Shown piece after piece: positions 10,292-22,583 of a stretch of 64,000 nt of DNA. Numbering within the stretch: position 1 is the stretch's first letter; every line of letters begins with the position of its first letter. The notes beneath the pieces are model-generated. The model was not told the origin of the DNA, ran no database searches, and was given only the letters and a program-made list of their open reading frames with translations. Location of the stretch: the NCBI GenBank assembly GCA_964030785.1, contig OZ034972.1, positions 16,463,183-16,527,182 on the forward strand, in the 5' to 3' direction. The translations under genes and the position numbers were made by a program. The DNA is from Siderastrea siderea. Taxonomy: Eukaryota > Cnidaria > Anthozoa > Scleractinia > Rhizangiidae.

Positions 10292-13200
10292 CTCAAAGAA
10301 TGAGATGGACATGGAGGAATTCATGTTTTTCCTGACTGGAGGAGTTGGTCTGGAAAACAAGGTAAATAGAGCACTGATTTTACCACCAAGATTGGAAACA
10401 TTTTGTTCCACATTAGGCACACACAGGGCGAGAAAATGCTAAGAATGGAATGTACATTTTTTCCTCTCTTGTTTTAATCTGTTTTGTCTGTAGATGGAAA
10501 ACCCAGATTCTTCATGGCTGTCAGATAAAGCCTGGGACGAGCTGTGTCGAATGTGCGATCTTCATGGCTTTAAAGATTTCAGGTAAGTGAAATTATCAGC
10601 TCTTACACGCTGGAAAGGTAGATGAGACTTTTTGAAAGTAAGTGCTGACAAGTCCTTTCTTGTGTGATTTTACAGGAAGAGTTTTGTGGGTAACACATAC
10701 GAATGGCGTAAGATCTATGACAGCAAAGAGCCTCACCGAGCTCCATTCCCCGCTCCCTGGTCTGAACAGCTTAGTGATTTCCAGAAGATGATCGTCATCA
10801 GGTGTCTCAGGCCTGATAAGGTAAACTCTCCATCTGTCATTATAACCAAGTATTTCACTCTTTTTGGATAAAAAAGAAAACTCACCCGTCTTGGTTTTGT
10901 AAGCCATGCAATTGCGCAGATGACCTTGCCCGTATCCTGTCACTGATGCAGTGTTGTTGTTATCTATGTATTTGTTAGGTTGTACCACTTGTTACTAATT
11001 TTGTGGAAGACAAACTTGGCAGTAAGTTCGTCCAGCCGCCGCCATTTGACTTGGCCAAGAGCTACGCAGATTCCAATTCTTGTGCGCCTCTCATCTTTGT
11101 TTTGTCTCCTGGAGCTGATCCTATGGCGGGTAATTATCCATCGCTCGTTCAATCGTCTCGCTAATTCTGTCGTTAGATATCTTATTCAGCCTAATTTATT
11201 TGTTGTTAGGCCTGATGAAGTTCGCAGCTGACAAAGGCTTTAGTGGGGACAGATTTAACGCCATCTCTCTCGGTCAAGGACAGGTAACAAGATACTTACT
11301 AGATTACTGTTAATCCACACCGGTGCGTTGCTCTGCCCACTTGTTTATGTAGCTTTGATCGCGTCCTGTATGTCCTGGACTGCATGACATAAATGAATAT
11401 GCGAAATATCTTTTTTGGCTAGTTCTTATTTCTTATGTATTTCTCACTTTGCAAATTACCACAATGCAAATTCAAATTATTGTCAATCTATTGTAATGGA
11501 CTACGTTGGGAGACCCATTGAAACGTTTCCTATATTCCCGTACAAGCCTAAATTTTTTTCAGGCTTTCTTTTCGCAGCTGCAAAAGTTCCGTCTATAACT
11601 GCGATGGTCCTCTTTACATTTAATTGTTCATCCCACAGTTCTAATATATGATATTCATATATTCATCATATCATCATCATCCTTCACGGGTTTATAACGA
11701 ACCGACTTAATGACCAGTTCCCAGTTCTCCAGTTAGCTTGTTAGCTCAATTGGTTAGAGCGCTGCACCGGTATCGCAGAGGTCAAGGGTTCGAATCTCGT
11801 GCAAGGCTGAATTTTTTTCAGGCTTTCGTTTCGCAACTGCAAAAGTTGCGTCTAAAACTGCGATGGTTTTCTTTACATTTAATTCTTCATCCCGCAGTTC
11901 TAATATATGATATTCATATATTCATCATTTCAAACTAAAAAATGTCGTCTTACTTCTAAAAAGTTCATTTTCTATAATGTTTTTAAACCAGCTAACCCTT
12001 AGGCTACTTTAATTTGTTCCAGGGCCCTGTGGCTGCTCGACTTATAGAGAATGCGGTAAAGGACGGGACCTGGGTTGTACTCCAGAACTGTCACCTGGCA
12101 GTGTCTTGGATGACGTCACTTGAGAAGATCTGTGAAGACTTGTCCCCAGATAACACTCACCAGGACTTCAGATTGTGGCTGACTAGCTACCCGTCTGACA
12201 AGGTAACTGCTAACCCAACGGCTATGAATGTCCAAAGCTATTCTTTACAAGTCATTTTATTCATGGTATTCATGGTGATTGAATTGGGATTATGTGAAAT
12301 CACTCGGTTTACCATTCATGCTTTCTGCACTTATTAGACTTAAATATCCAACTGCGTTCATGCTGTTGGTATTTCCTATTACTGTTTCGTTTATGTCATG
12401 ATTCAATAAATTATAATTGGTCTTATAGCGTTATTTTCAGTGCAGAAACTACATGAGCCGGGTTTTTTTTTTTTTTTTTTCCATTTCTCCGGGGTTATCT
12501 TGTTGTTATTTGTGTCGGTGTATTTTAATAGACTTGCGGCTTGGTTTTCTTTGTTTAGTTTCCAGTAACTGTGCTTCAGAATGGCGTGAAGATGACCAAT
12601 GAACCTCCAACCGGCCTGCGTCAAAATCTCCTTCAGTCCTACTTGAGTGATCCCATTTCTGACCAGGAGTTCTTTGCTGGGTGTAGTGCCAAAGCTGCTG
12701 TGAGTAGATGGGGCTGGGTAAAGTGGGAACAGATGTAGCAGATCCAATATAACCATACACTTTGCTATAAAACGTATCCAAACTTTGTATTGATTAATGA
12801 CACAGAACGTTTCCAGCATGAATCTGTTTCAAAGAAAGCTAATGAGGAAAAATTGCATGCTGGTGTACCCTCACCTCTGTGGTGCTGATACCTGGTATTA
12901 ATATTTTTGTTTTATTCTCTCCATTCACTCTTTACAAATATTATAGATTAAATTAATAGCTACCCCCTACTGACGCACATAAGCGTAAGCTTGGGGTGAC
13001 ATGTTTGTACTCGTCACATAGCGTTGACAGTGTTGTTATGTGCATGTTTCTGTATGCAGGTCTGGGAAAAGCTGTTGTTTGGCTTGTGTTTTTTCCACGC
13101 TCTGGTGCAAGAGAGGCGTAAGTTCGGTCCGCTGGGTTGGAACATACCGTACGGCTTCAACGAGTCCGACTTACGGATCAGCGTTAGACAGCTGCAGGTT

Positions 13201-16200
13201 TGTACTCACACGCCGTCCTAACTGGTGAAATAAATCAAACTTAAACCAAACAAACAAAACAAAAAAAACAGCAGACAAATTGTGAAGGCTCAACGAGGCT
13301 TGAACCGTTTCGATGTCAGTGTCACCACTTACCAACTGAGTTATGACGGTGTGGATTAATATGACACTTGTGAGTTAAACTCACTGTTTGTATCGACTTG
13401 TATTTGTGCATTTGTAGATGTTTATCAATGAGTATGACGAGATCCCATTCGATGCTGTGACTTACCTGACAGGAGAGTGTAACTATGGAGGCAGAGTTAC
13501 AGATGACAATGACAGGTGTGTGTCTAGCATATGGCTAACAGATCATTGTGGGTTTTTTTGACAGTGGAAGCTGAAGAGGGGGAAGACTTGGATTGTTTGT
13601 AAGGACAGTCAAGTACTGCAGTTAGAGAATTCGTTAGAGTTGTAGGTTGAGTTAAGCCGGGTTAGGTTAGGTTACTGGGACTAACCTAAAGTAATGAAGG
13701 AATCGTTGAGTTAGTCACTCAGTGCTACTGTTATAGTGTGTGGGTCTGTTGTGAAATCAACAGAAGTCATCAGTTAATGTTTGGAAGAAAGCTCATGTTT
13801 CTTGTTTTTACGATCCAAAGCGGAAAAGCTAATAATAATATATCTGTTGCTCTTTGTGAAACGTTAGGTAAAACGTTAATGCTTACGGGGTTTATCGTTA
13901 ATTTCGTCTTGTTTGTTGCCTTCAGGCGCTGCCTTATGAGCATCTTAGCCGACTTCTACACTCCAGACATCATTCAAGATCCAAAATACAAGTTTTCACA
14001 GAGTGGCACTTACTACGCTCCTCCAAAGAGCGAATACGATCAATATGTGGAGTTTATCAAGGTGAGCTACTATAACCCGCCGTCGTGGGTGTGGTGATTG
14101 AGCTTTGTGGTAACAGTTTTCCATTGATTACACGAACTGAGGTCTTCAGCGGCCGTCATGTACGCTCTGTGAACTTGTTACTGACAGCATTTCATTGTTT
14201 ACAGGAGCTGCCTCTTACCCAGACCCCTGAGGTGTTCGGCATGCATGATAATGTGGACATATCTAAAGAACTGCAGGAGACCAAACAGGTACACACAAAT
14301 GCTCCCTGTATAGACCGGTTCACGCTCTTAATTGCATCATGGGTAATCAGGACAAGATGGCGGGAAATTCAAAGGTTTGTATGGGATTTCAAAGCCAACT
14401 AATGCTTCTTGAATTCATGTAATTGGCACTTTCTCTTTGAAAAGTGTAACTTATGACAGTCGGGGGAACAAGTACTTGTTTTGGTCAGTTTTCGTATCTA
14501 TGCCCGAAGAAGCCCGAAGGGGTCCGAAGAAGCTCCGATTTATATTGTCCAATCAGAGAGAACTACGAACTCGCGCAGAAAAATGAAACGGAATGTTTTC
14601 AAGTTTTAAACATGGCGTCCCTAGCACGGAGGAATCTTTAGGCCATAAACTTACTTCCAGACATGCTTTGCCAGTATCAGCGAGAAGTTTGGCTGTTGGA
14701 AGTTCTGAAATTTATGCGTTACTGTTGAATAATGGTTAAAGATAGGTCTGTTGAAGCTTAATTGGTCCCATATTTAGATTGTTCTTCATTAATCTCGCCG
14801 GGGCGCAACACTGAATTGCCAAATTATATTTTGTTTTTACGGCTTTCCAAGGCTGAAATATAGCGTTGTTCAAAGCGCGTTAAAAGATCCGATAGAAAAG
14901 AGGGTTACCTGATCTTAGGAAAGGCAGTTAAGCTCGGGTGACGTGGTTCACCCGTGGTTTTGACATGAGTCAAGAGAGCTTTCCACGAAGGCGCGAGAAA
15001 AGAAATAGTTAAGCTTAAGCTTATATTAAAAGTGCTTCGAACTGTATTTACACCTCGCTGATTACTGTGGTGAAGCAAGTATTCTTCACGAAAGATAAGA
15101 GAGTATACTGCACTGGTTAAATATTTTCCCCGTCCTTATTCACATTCATGCAACATCTGAAGAAAAAGTTGACTCACGGAGCGGAAAACAGCTGAGTGCA
15201 TCAAAGTCTTCTTGTACTTGCCGGGAGGAGAACAAAGGAATTCTCTATTTTCAAAGCTTTAAAAGCCTTATTAAGTCTGTGTTATTCCCAATGACCACTA
15301 TTCTGATCCAGGTTAATTTTCTACTAAAAAAAACTGCTGAAACAACGCGCTTTTTTATCTGAACCAAAAACAAGAGCTAATTTTGCTGTTTCCTCAGCGG
15401 TCCGCATGTTGTATTGATTCTTCTCGTCAATAATTCTCAACTGTTTGTTAGCATTACTGACTTCGTTTATGACCCACTGAGAAACGCCTTCCAAGACAAA
15501 CGCATCTGAAATTCTTTATTATTCAAGCTCAGAAGGAATTAACATTGAAGAACCGACTGAGAAACCCACAAATTCTGACTTGAAACTGAAGTATTATTAT
15601 ACGGTTCATAATTCTTGGTTTCAAGACAAACTACTGCTCATTTGGTCAAGCATTTTACCATAAATACAAAAATTAAAGCAAGATGAGACAGCGTTTTGAT
15701 ATCGCTGACATCATTATCAAGACTGAAATGGTGATAAAGTGTAAAATTGAAAAGAATAAGAATACAAATCTGAATCCATGAGCATATCAATCAGTTGGGT
15801 CTAAACAACGGATTACGCACGGATTTATTAATAGCACGACGGCGGAATCGTTCTCGTTGTCGTGTTTGCTGAGAGCTAGTCAGTTTCCCCATCCCTTCCA
15901 TGCTCACGATATTTCAGAGACCACTCGTCCAGCCGACTTATAGTATTGGCCCTTACCTGTACACGGCGACCCGTCACAAACAATTCTTAAAATAGATGTC
16001 ACCCAAATTTAATAGCGAGCGCGTAGTTTGTCCTGATAAATATTTTTTAACGGTCTGTGCTTTTTCTTCCAAGTTGAGAGTAGCCGCTTTTGAAAGCAAC
16101 AGAATAAACTAGTCCTCACGTTAAATAGTTTTAGAAATGGAGCCCTTTTTGGTATTTCACTCGAGGTGATCGAGGCCCTGAGTAGCCCACTGGCCAAATG

Positions 16201-19200
16201 CCGAAAATCGCGGGCTCAGTCTTTTCTCGGAGAAAAGATTTCGCCATCAAATGGCACTTGTTCCCCCGACTGTATGAATTCAAAGAAACAATACACTGAA
16301 TCTGGAGTGCATAAAAGTCCATGATCAGTTTTTCGAAAACTTGATTTCTCCCATACATTTTCTGTAATTCAGGAAGAATTAGTTGGTTTTGAGATCCCAT
16401 ACAAACCTTTGAATTTTCGGCCATCTTGCCCTGAATACCCATGATGCAACTAAGAGCGTGAACCGGTCTATTTACCAGCCTCACAACTTGTTTTCATCAG
16501 TTAACTGTTTTGTGTTTTGTCAGCTGTGACGTGGTTTTTCAAGTGTTTTTCATTGACTTAGTTGTTGTATGTTTCATTAGCTATTTGATTCGGTGCTACT
16601 CACGCAGTCTCAAAGTGGCGGAGGAGGGGCTGGGAAGAAGTCTGATGACACTTTACTGGAGATTGCAAAGGACATCCTGTCCAAGGTTAGTGGTAATTCA
16701 GTCTCGGGCTCATTAGCGCTTGGATTTGTCAACTTATCTACTGTCCTACGCTCATGTTTCTGGCAAATATCTATGTTGGACTTGGCCCCTTCTACTTACT
16801 CAAATTCCCTTCATTACTGTTAATGTATTCATTGTATTTTGCTTTTTGTTTAGTTTATTTAAATGATTTCTGGATGTCGCAAAGTCTGGAATTGTTTTGA
16901 ATAATTATCTTTGTTTTTCTACATAGCTGCCAAAGAACTATGATCTGGAGGTAGCACTGCAGAAATATCCAGTCAAATATGAAGAAAGTATGAACACTGT
17001 TTTGGTACAGGAAATGGAGAGATTTAACAAGTAAGTTATCATCCGGTGACTAAGCCCTACAACTGCTATCGTTTTTATTCGTTGTTTCATTCTTTGTATT
17101 TCTCAGATTGATGTCAATAATCAGAACAAGTTTGCAGAATCTTCAGAAGGCCATCAAAGGCTTGGTGGTGATGTCGTCTGACCTGGAGGCGCTGGCTGGC
17201 AGTTTATTGGTGGGAAAGGTATGTTCATCAAACACTCGTACAGGAACCTACGTTAAGGGCTTCATCATTTCTCCGCATTATTGGAATTTTACGTCTGTTG
17301 CGTGGAGTCGCTCTTCAATTATTCAAGTTGTGGAGGAGTTTTACACAGGCAATCTGTTTTGGTTTTGCTGATGAACTCTCGTGAAATAAAAAAATAGTTA
17401 AAGCGTTTGGTTTTGTTTTCCCTGCAGGTGCCTGAGATGTGGATGAAGAGGTCTTATCCTTCTCTCAAACCTCTTGGCAGCTACATCAATGACTTTCTCG
17501 CAAGACTCAAGTTTTTACAGGTGAATGTCCTTAAAATAGTTTAATTAACTGATTGGTCGTCTTTGATTAACTGGTTATAGAGACTTCAAAATACCATTTT
17601 GTGGCCTATAAGTTGTCAAGAGAAAGTAAAATTTTGTCAGGTATCACCCGTATACTACCCTACATTTCATGACCACTTTCACCTGGACGATCATGCGTAC
17701 CAGAGAGACTACGTATAATGATAAAAGTTTGATTGAATAATTCGCTCTCTGATCAGGTACTGTCTATTGGATAATTTTATTACGTCACTTTACGATTTGC
17801 GTTAAACAAAAACAACTTAAAAATACATCACTTAAAACAAACACCCGAGCGGGTATGGAAGAAAACGAGAGTAGTCATGTAAACCCTCTACAGCAGTTCG
17901 ATTCACGTGTACTTTCGAGCTCATCTCTCTTATGTTTGCATCAGTTTTGCAAACGGGCGTGTCATTTCCTATTACTTAAATGTATATTTCAACGAGATAT
18001 TTTTTTGACAATAATGTTGACGCGTTCTTTTGCCGCACAGGAATGGTTCGACAAAGGGAAACCAGTTGTGTTTTGGATTTCAGGATTCTTCTTTACACAG
18101 GTACCATCTTGTCGCATTATGGCCGGCAGTGTGTAAGATGACCTCCTTATGCCAGTATTTGTCTCCTTTTAGGCCTTCTTGACTGGTGCTAAACAGAACT
18201 ATGCCAGGAAATACACTATACCAATCGACCTCCTAGGCTTCGAATTTGAGGTGAGTTGCTGTTTTGCTTCCATTTGCGGAGATCGTCTACGACAATCCGA
18301 GTTACATTTGAGACTCCTTCGTTATTCTAACGGTCCTAGTTAGAGTGCCACAGTCTGTGACGACTTTTCTGAGCCCGCAATGTTCAGAAAGGATGCTGTA
18401 TCTGACTGGAATACGAACGGGAACGTTTTTGATATCTACAGGAGGATTTGTCAAAAGCGGCAGCTGTTCTCATGGCTGTGCGGCTCAAGTTCATTTGTCT
18501 GTTATGTTTCTTTAGGTGCTGTCAGGGGACACTGCAGACAAGCCGCCTAAAGATGGAGTGTACGTACACGGCTTGTTTCTAGAGGGTGCCCGATGGGACC
18601 GTAAAAGGTACGCTGGTGCTCAGATTTAATAAAATTAATTGCAATGTAATTAATAAAATGTTAATCTAAAGAAGCGTACTAAAGAAGGTTATGTAAACTG
18701 ACTATTTTTCAGGGGATTGATCGGTGAATCATTACCAAAGGTTCTTCATGACACCATGCCAGTCATTTGGGTGAAACCAGGTTTGTACAACGAAAACTTG
18801 AATGTTACGTGCGAACTAACAAAGTCACCTCTCTTTTTATGCGTCTCTCTTATTATTGAGAATGAGTGTGATAATAATTTAGTGTCAAAATACCCGTGGA
18901 TCTAAATTTATTAGAACGTTGTCCATGGTAAGAAAATTTACAGATGTAGCGTTGCGGTAAAAACGGTGGAGGTGTAAAACACAGGTAATGCCGATTCAAA
19001 TAACCAATCGGGAGCACACCCAACATAAAACACTGCTGTGTTTATTTGCAGGTAAAATTTCCGAGTTTAAAGATAACCAAGAGTACAAGTGTCCTGTGTA
19101 CAAAACAAGTGAACGGCGAGGAACTCTATCCACTACTGGTCATTCAACCAACTATGTGATGCCAGTCATGTTACCTACTGACAAACCACAGAACCACTGG

Positions 19201-19242
19201 ATCAAGAGAGGTGTAGCACTACTCTGCCAGCTGGATGACTAG
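10292..19242 (+). CDS. DNAH7-like: axonemal inner-arm dynein heavy chain, C-terminal part (20 exons)
   Basis: Exons: 10292-10361, 10494-10582, 10676-10820, 10979-11129, 11210-11283, 12023-12202, 12559-12699, 13060-13197, 13418-13515, 13926-14061, 14205-14288, 16581-16685, 16927-17030, 17107-17218, 17428-17520, 18041-18100, 18173-18250, 18516-18607, 18713-18780, 19052-19242 (TAG stop). All junctions are GT-AG and the frame stays open for about 735 codons. Family hallmarks in order are F-L-T-G-G-V in exon 1, L-S-P-G-A-D-P in exon 4, W-V-V-L-Q-N-C-H-L in exon 6 (AAA6), G-P-L-G-W-N-I-P-Y in exon 8, G-E-C-N-Y-G-G-R in exon 9, L-G-S-Y in exon 15 and S-T-T-G-H-S-T-N-Y near the end of the C-terminal domain. 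Dynein heavy chains are ATP-driven microtubule motors of cilia. The sequence fits the single-headed inner-arm DNAH7/DNAH3/DNAH12 group best; which of the three is uncertain. About 3000 N-terminal residues, including AAA1 and the stalk, are not in the window. There is no sign of decay. Confidence 0.93.
11543..11665 (+). repeat. SINE 3'-part, 5'-truncated copy
   Basis: This stretch in a dynein intron matches the body and tail of the SINE at 11738-11935 (CTAAATTTTTTTCAGGC onward, ending in TATATGATATTCATATATTC) but lacks the tRNA-like head. The two copies lie head-to-tail about 75 bp apart. Confidence 0.6.
11738..11935 (+). mobile_element. tRNA-derived SINE (tRNA-Thr-like head)
   Basis: The head has a Pol III A box (TAGCTCAATTGGTTAGAGC, 11742-11760) and B box (GGTTCGAATC, 11787-11796). 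Folding as a tRNA gives a seven-base anticodon loop CCGGTAT with GGT in the anticodon position, which suggests descent from tRNA-Thr. The body follows after CAAGGCTGAATTTTTTTCAGGC. It sits in the intron between dynein exons 5 and 6. It is not a functional tRNA gene, because the acceptor stem is not closed. Confidence 0.7.
14313..16468. mobile_element. TA-flanked DNA transposon with long terminal inverted repeats, in a dynein intron
   Basis: The left end (GACCGGTTCACGCTCTTAAT from 14313) is the reverse complement of the right end (to 16468). The similarity extends with gaps for about 150-230 bp into each arm, including ATGATGCAA and CCATACAAACC. TA flanks both ends (14311-14312 and 16469-16470), consistent with a TA duplication of Tc1/mariner-like or similar transposases. 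No transposase frame longer than about 60 codons is left. It accounts for most of the unusually long intron between dynein exons 11 and 12. Confidence 0.65.
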
Positions 19243-19638
19243 ATTCTACAATAACGTTGTTATATATTCATATATATATATATTTAGTTTGTATCAACTC
19301 TCGAGAGTGAGTTTTTTCTTGCTTTGGTTTTGTGCTAACGTATTAACTCTCTGAAAGATAATTTATCCGATCGCAGGGCTCATCAGATAACCAGTTGCAG
19401 ACCATTTTTAACTTACTGTCGCCCGAGGAGCCATTGATTGTCTTGTCCTGTTTCTCAGCCCAGTTATTGACTCAGAAATTAATGGTTTCAGTTTCAGTTA
19501 TTTAACCTGTCTATGCATCGGATTTTACTACTGAAACAGTGTGCTGTAAATAGTATGCCTTTTATTTTTATGACGGTTGTATGTAGAGGCGAAATCCAGT
19601 AAAGAACGTTTGTACATATTATCCTCACATAGAAGACA

Positions 19639-19644
19639 AATAAA
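19639..19644 (+). other. polyadenylation signal of the dynein gene
   Basis: AATAAA lies 397 bp after the dynein stop codon, in A/T-rich 3' UTR-like sequence. It is the best candidate for the transcript end. The true cleavage site cannot be seen. Confidence 0.5.
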
Positions 19645-19721
19645 GCAGTTTTAGCGTGGACTCTGCTCCCTTGGTCTCACTTCTCAGTCATTCACATGTG
19701 CAAACATTTCCTATCCCACCC

Positions 19722-19930
19722 TACTCAGTATAATGTTGAGTTCTAGACAGTCGTGTTTAACGGTGACATAGCAAATAATATTTCTTATCCACTCCACTAA
19801 CCACTAACGTTGTGGTTTAGACAGTCGTGTTCAACAGTGATACAGCAAATAACAATTCTTACCTCACCTTACTAAGCCTTACTTACGTTGTGTTTTCATC
19901 AATCGTGTTTAACAATGACAGCAAATACGT
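19722..19930. repeat. three diverged tandem repeats of about 80-90 bp
   Basis: Each unit has the order GTTGAGTTCTAGACAGTCGT or a variant, then GTGTTTAAC, then a GTGACA or similar sequence, then AGCAAATA. They start near 19733, 19810 and 19889. They lie between two convergent genes and have no coding potential. Confidence 0.55.
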
Positions 19931-20262
19931 TTTGAGTGGTGGTAAAGGTACATGCAGGCATTCACACGGGTAAACAATCAACGATCATATACAGCGATTA
20001 GCATTTTTGAGTGATTATCTTTTGACGTCGTTTTGTACCTGAACTGATATGTACATCCATTCACAAGGCGCCTCTATTAGTATTGATCGAATACATTTAG
20101 CTTACAGAGGAAGAAAATTACGACACAAAGCAGGACAGGAAAACGTCTTTTTATTTACAAGAATGTAATACACTCAACAACAAAGCCTGCATGTATGAGA
20201 CAGACAAATTTATTAATTCTGAGAATGAAAGAAATCTGGCAAACCGGTTTGAGTGGGCCCTG

Positions 20263-21300
20263 TTACTCTGGAGCGCTTAAGTGATTCTTGAGTTTGTTCT
20301 TGTCTTTCACAGTGCACGCCAAACATTTGCATGTGGTACCAGTGTGGTTTGCACGCTCAGCAGTAAAGCTCGATTGATTTCCAACGCGAAGATACCTGCA
20401 CTCGCGAATCTCTTCAAACAGTTTTGTGAGCTCCATCATGGAGAGTTTATTGATGTCAGTTTTTCGCTTCTTTCCAGTGATTTTTCCTAGCGAGTCCCGC
20501 ACTTTTTTCCACTGTCCCTTCGCCCTTTCGTTTCCTTCATCATTGTCTGTTGTCTTAAGAGCAGGAATCAAGTCACCTTTTTTGAGTGATCGATCGCTGG
20601 CTTGACTATTGGTATTTCTCTCCTCCATAATATTCTGCATAGGTTGATGAATTGCGTCATCTGCAGTCACATCCACTGCTGTTCTTTTATGCTGAACATT
20701 TGATTGGTGAATGCGCTGTTTCGCGTCAGATGCAAATCCAGTAATGTTACTGATCTTTCTATCTCCTTTGACCCTCTCCTGGGTGTAATCTTGTGTTTGG
20801 TGGCGGCTGGTATGATCGCTTATGCGCCGTGTTCTTTTGCTTTCCTGAAAGAACTGACTGCTGATTGCTAAAGTTATCACTGGTGGCAACACGCCTGGAG
20901 TGGGTTTTTTCTTTCGCCGTTCGTCTTTCTTGTGTTCCGCAATACTTGGAAGTTTAATGTCAGGAGAGTAGCTTCTGTTAGCGGTTGCTAAGCTCACAGG
21001 AGCAACAGCCCGCACTAAAGTAATGCGTCTTTCGCGTGGTTTATCTTGTTGTGAGTCATCCGTTTTTTTTCTTAAATTCCTCTGACGGGCTTGGTCAAAC
21101 AGCATGGCTGGTACAAGATTCTGTTTGGCACGAAGAAACTTTTCCTGTCTCAGGGACCAAGTATTGAAGCTTCTTCTTCGTTCCCGTTGTATTGTATTCA
21201 TGGTAGTTCTTAAATCAGTATCTTTACTTTTGTTGATAATCACAGCTCGCCGGAGTGAATTGCTAACCTTTTCAAGTGGGTCTCTCAACTCGTTATTCAT
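20263..21300 (-). CDS. single-exon gene of an unnamed three-member family (member 1)
   Basis: The protein is about 345 residues if it starts at the first in-frame ATG (21300); the frame stays open a further 51 bases upstream, back to a TAA, without another ATG. It is basic, rich in R, K, S and T, and has no known domain that I recognise. Near the N terminus is a helix-prone block running from R-R-A-V through K-F-L-R to L-V-P-A-M. Near the C terminus is L-F-E-E-I-R-E-C-R-Y-L-R-V-G. Both blocks align without gaps with the genes at 59489-60286 and 63242-63955. It differs from them by a longer basic middle and a Cys pair (C-K-C-L-A-C) after the C-terminal block. The gene converges on dynein; an AATAAA on the minus strand lies about 110 bp beyond the stop (20155-20150). 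The function is unknown. Confidence 0.75.
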   Translation of the reverse strand: MNNELRDPLEKVSNSLRRAVIINKSKDTDLRTTMNTIQRERRRSFNTWSLRQEKFLRAKQNLVPAMLFDQARQRNLRKKTDDSQQDKPRERRITLVRAVAPVSLATANRSYSPDIKLPSIAEHKKDERRKKKPTPGVLPPVITLAISSQFFQESKRTRRISDHTSRHQTQDYTQERVKGDRKISNITGFASDAKQRIHQSNVQHKRTAVDVTADDAIHQPMQNIMEERNTNSQASDRSLKKGDLIPALKTTDNDEGNERAKGQWKKVRDSLGKITGKKRKTDINKLSMMELTKLFEEIRECRYLRVGNQSSFTAERANHTGTTCKCLACTVKDKNKLKNHLSAPE

Positions 21301-21345
21301 GTTTTCCTGTTTCTGTCCAAAAGGGTAGCGCTCATTTGTCGTCAA

Positions 21346-22480
21346 TTGTTCGTCTTATCTTTAAAATCTCGTTTTCCGTTACTCTACTACCCTGAAACAA
21401 TTTGATTAGTTAACCCAAAGTATCTGATTAGAACTACGATTACACGACTTAGGAATTAGCGATTTTTATTAAAATTTACCATGCGTCTGTTTGTCTGTTT
21501 GTATAGTCGCTGTAAAATAAACAGAAAGCTTTCTGAGCATTTTCTTGTCACTCAGGAGAATGAAGACTCGTAAATATATAAAGACAGAAATCTTCTGAAT
21601 TAGAAAAGCACAATGGGCGAAAACTCTTTGATGCGGTTTCTCAATTAAAACAAAAGGTATTTCTCATAATCTTCTGTAAGGATTTGTAGAAAGTAACCAT
21701 GTTGGTTCGTTCATTGCTGAACACTATGATCGTAATTAACTTTATTTATACGCAGAACAACTAAAACGTGCTCATCACAAGCTTGTTTGGATTTGATCAA
21801 ACCAGCATTGCGCACTGACGTTTAAACTGTCCGAAAACTATATGTTTGATCGTAGTTTTGAATTCATTAGATATCTGATTAATTTGACAAGTATTAATTC
21901 TAAGTCATTAAGTTACTTTGAAAACAGTGGCAGCACGTAGATTTTGTCTTGTTTTCCGTATTTAATTTAAAATTACGTCATGCCTATCAAATGAAGGCCA
22001 CTAGAGAGGCTTGTGTCAACCATTCAAATGGCTGTTTGAAAATCAAGATTTAGCTCAACTGGCGACCACGCCGCTCACCGAATAGCCCCCGCGCCAGTTT
22101 TAATGTAAAAGAAGTGGAGTTTGCCGTTGACATTGGGAAAAAACACTATTCTCCACGTTGTATGCTTCACAATCGCTCTTTTAGAGTAAGAAATTGCTAA
22201 AAATGTTGTCATTTTCATATTGGGGGGGGGGGGGGGGGAAATGGGGGTAGATGATCACTGTATGCTGTTAGGTGTTTATGGCCTAAACTTTTAATTTCAG
22301 CAGACCCCCTCCCCCTAGGCCCCCTTTTTAGAGTCAAATGGCTCAGATATTTTGCACTTACAGGTGTTGGTTATTTTTAACAGAAAAATATCAGTTTTGA
22401 GATCATAATTTTATTCTCTAAGTGGTGGAATTATCTTTTTTACGGCATGGTGATATACATTTAGTTTTCAATTTTTTTCC
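21346..22480. other. no recognised gene; poly-G tract
   Basis: This is A/T-rich sequence with no recognised gene. A run of 17 G lies at 22222-22238. It lies upstream of the minus-strand family gene and may hold its promoter, but no clear core promoter was seen. Confidence 0.4.
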
Positions 22481-22482
22481 AG

Positions 22483-22568
22483 AAATATTGGAGATTTCCA
22501 GAATTCTTAGTGCTGTGCAAGCTGAAAAGAAAGAAAAAGAGACAAAAAGGCCACCAGATCCAGAGCAG
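22483..22568 (+). CDS. possible orphan coding exon
   Basis: A strong acceptor (TTTTTTTCCAG, ending at 22482) precedes an open frame that reads E-I-L-E-I-S-R-I-L-S-A-V-Q-A-E, then a K/E-rich stretch, then R-P-P-D-P-E-Q, followed by a weak donor (CAG|GTTCAC). The composition looks protein-like, but no partner exons were identified, and a MITE begins 15 bp further on. It could be one exon of a gene with long introns or a chance frame. Confidence 0.2.
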
Positions 22569-22583
22569 GTTCACTAATCTGGA

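Noticed and set aside
11742..11800. tRNA-Thr-like sequence in a dynein intron as a true tRNA gene
   Set aside because: The A and B boxes are good, but the acceptor stem does not close and a SINE body with a second partial copy nearby follows directly.
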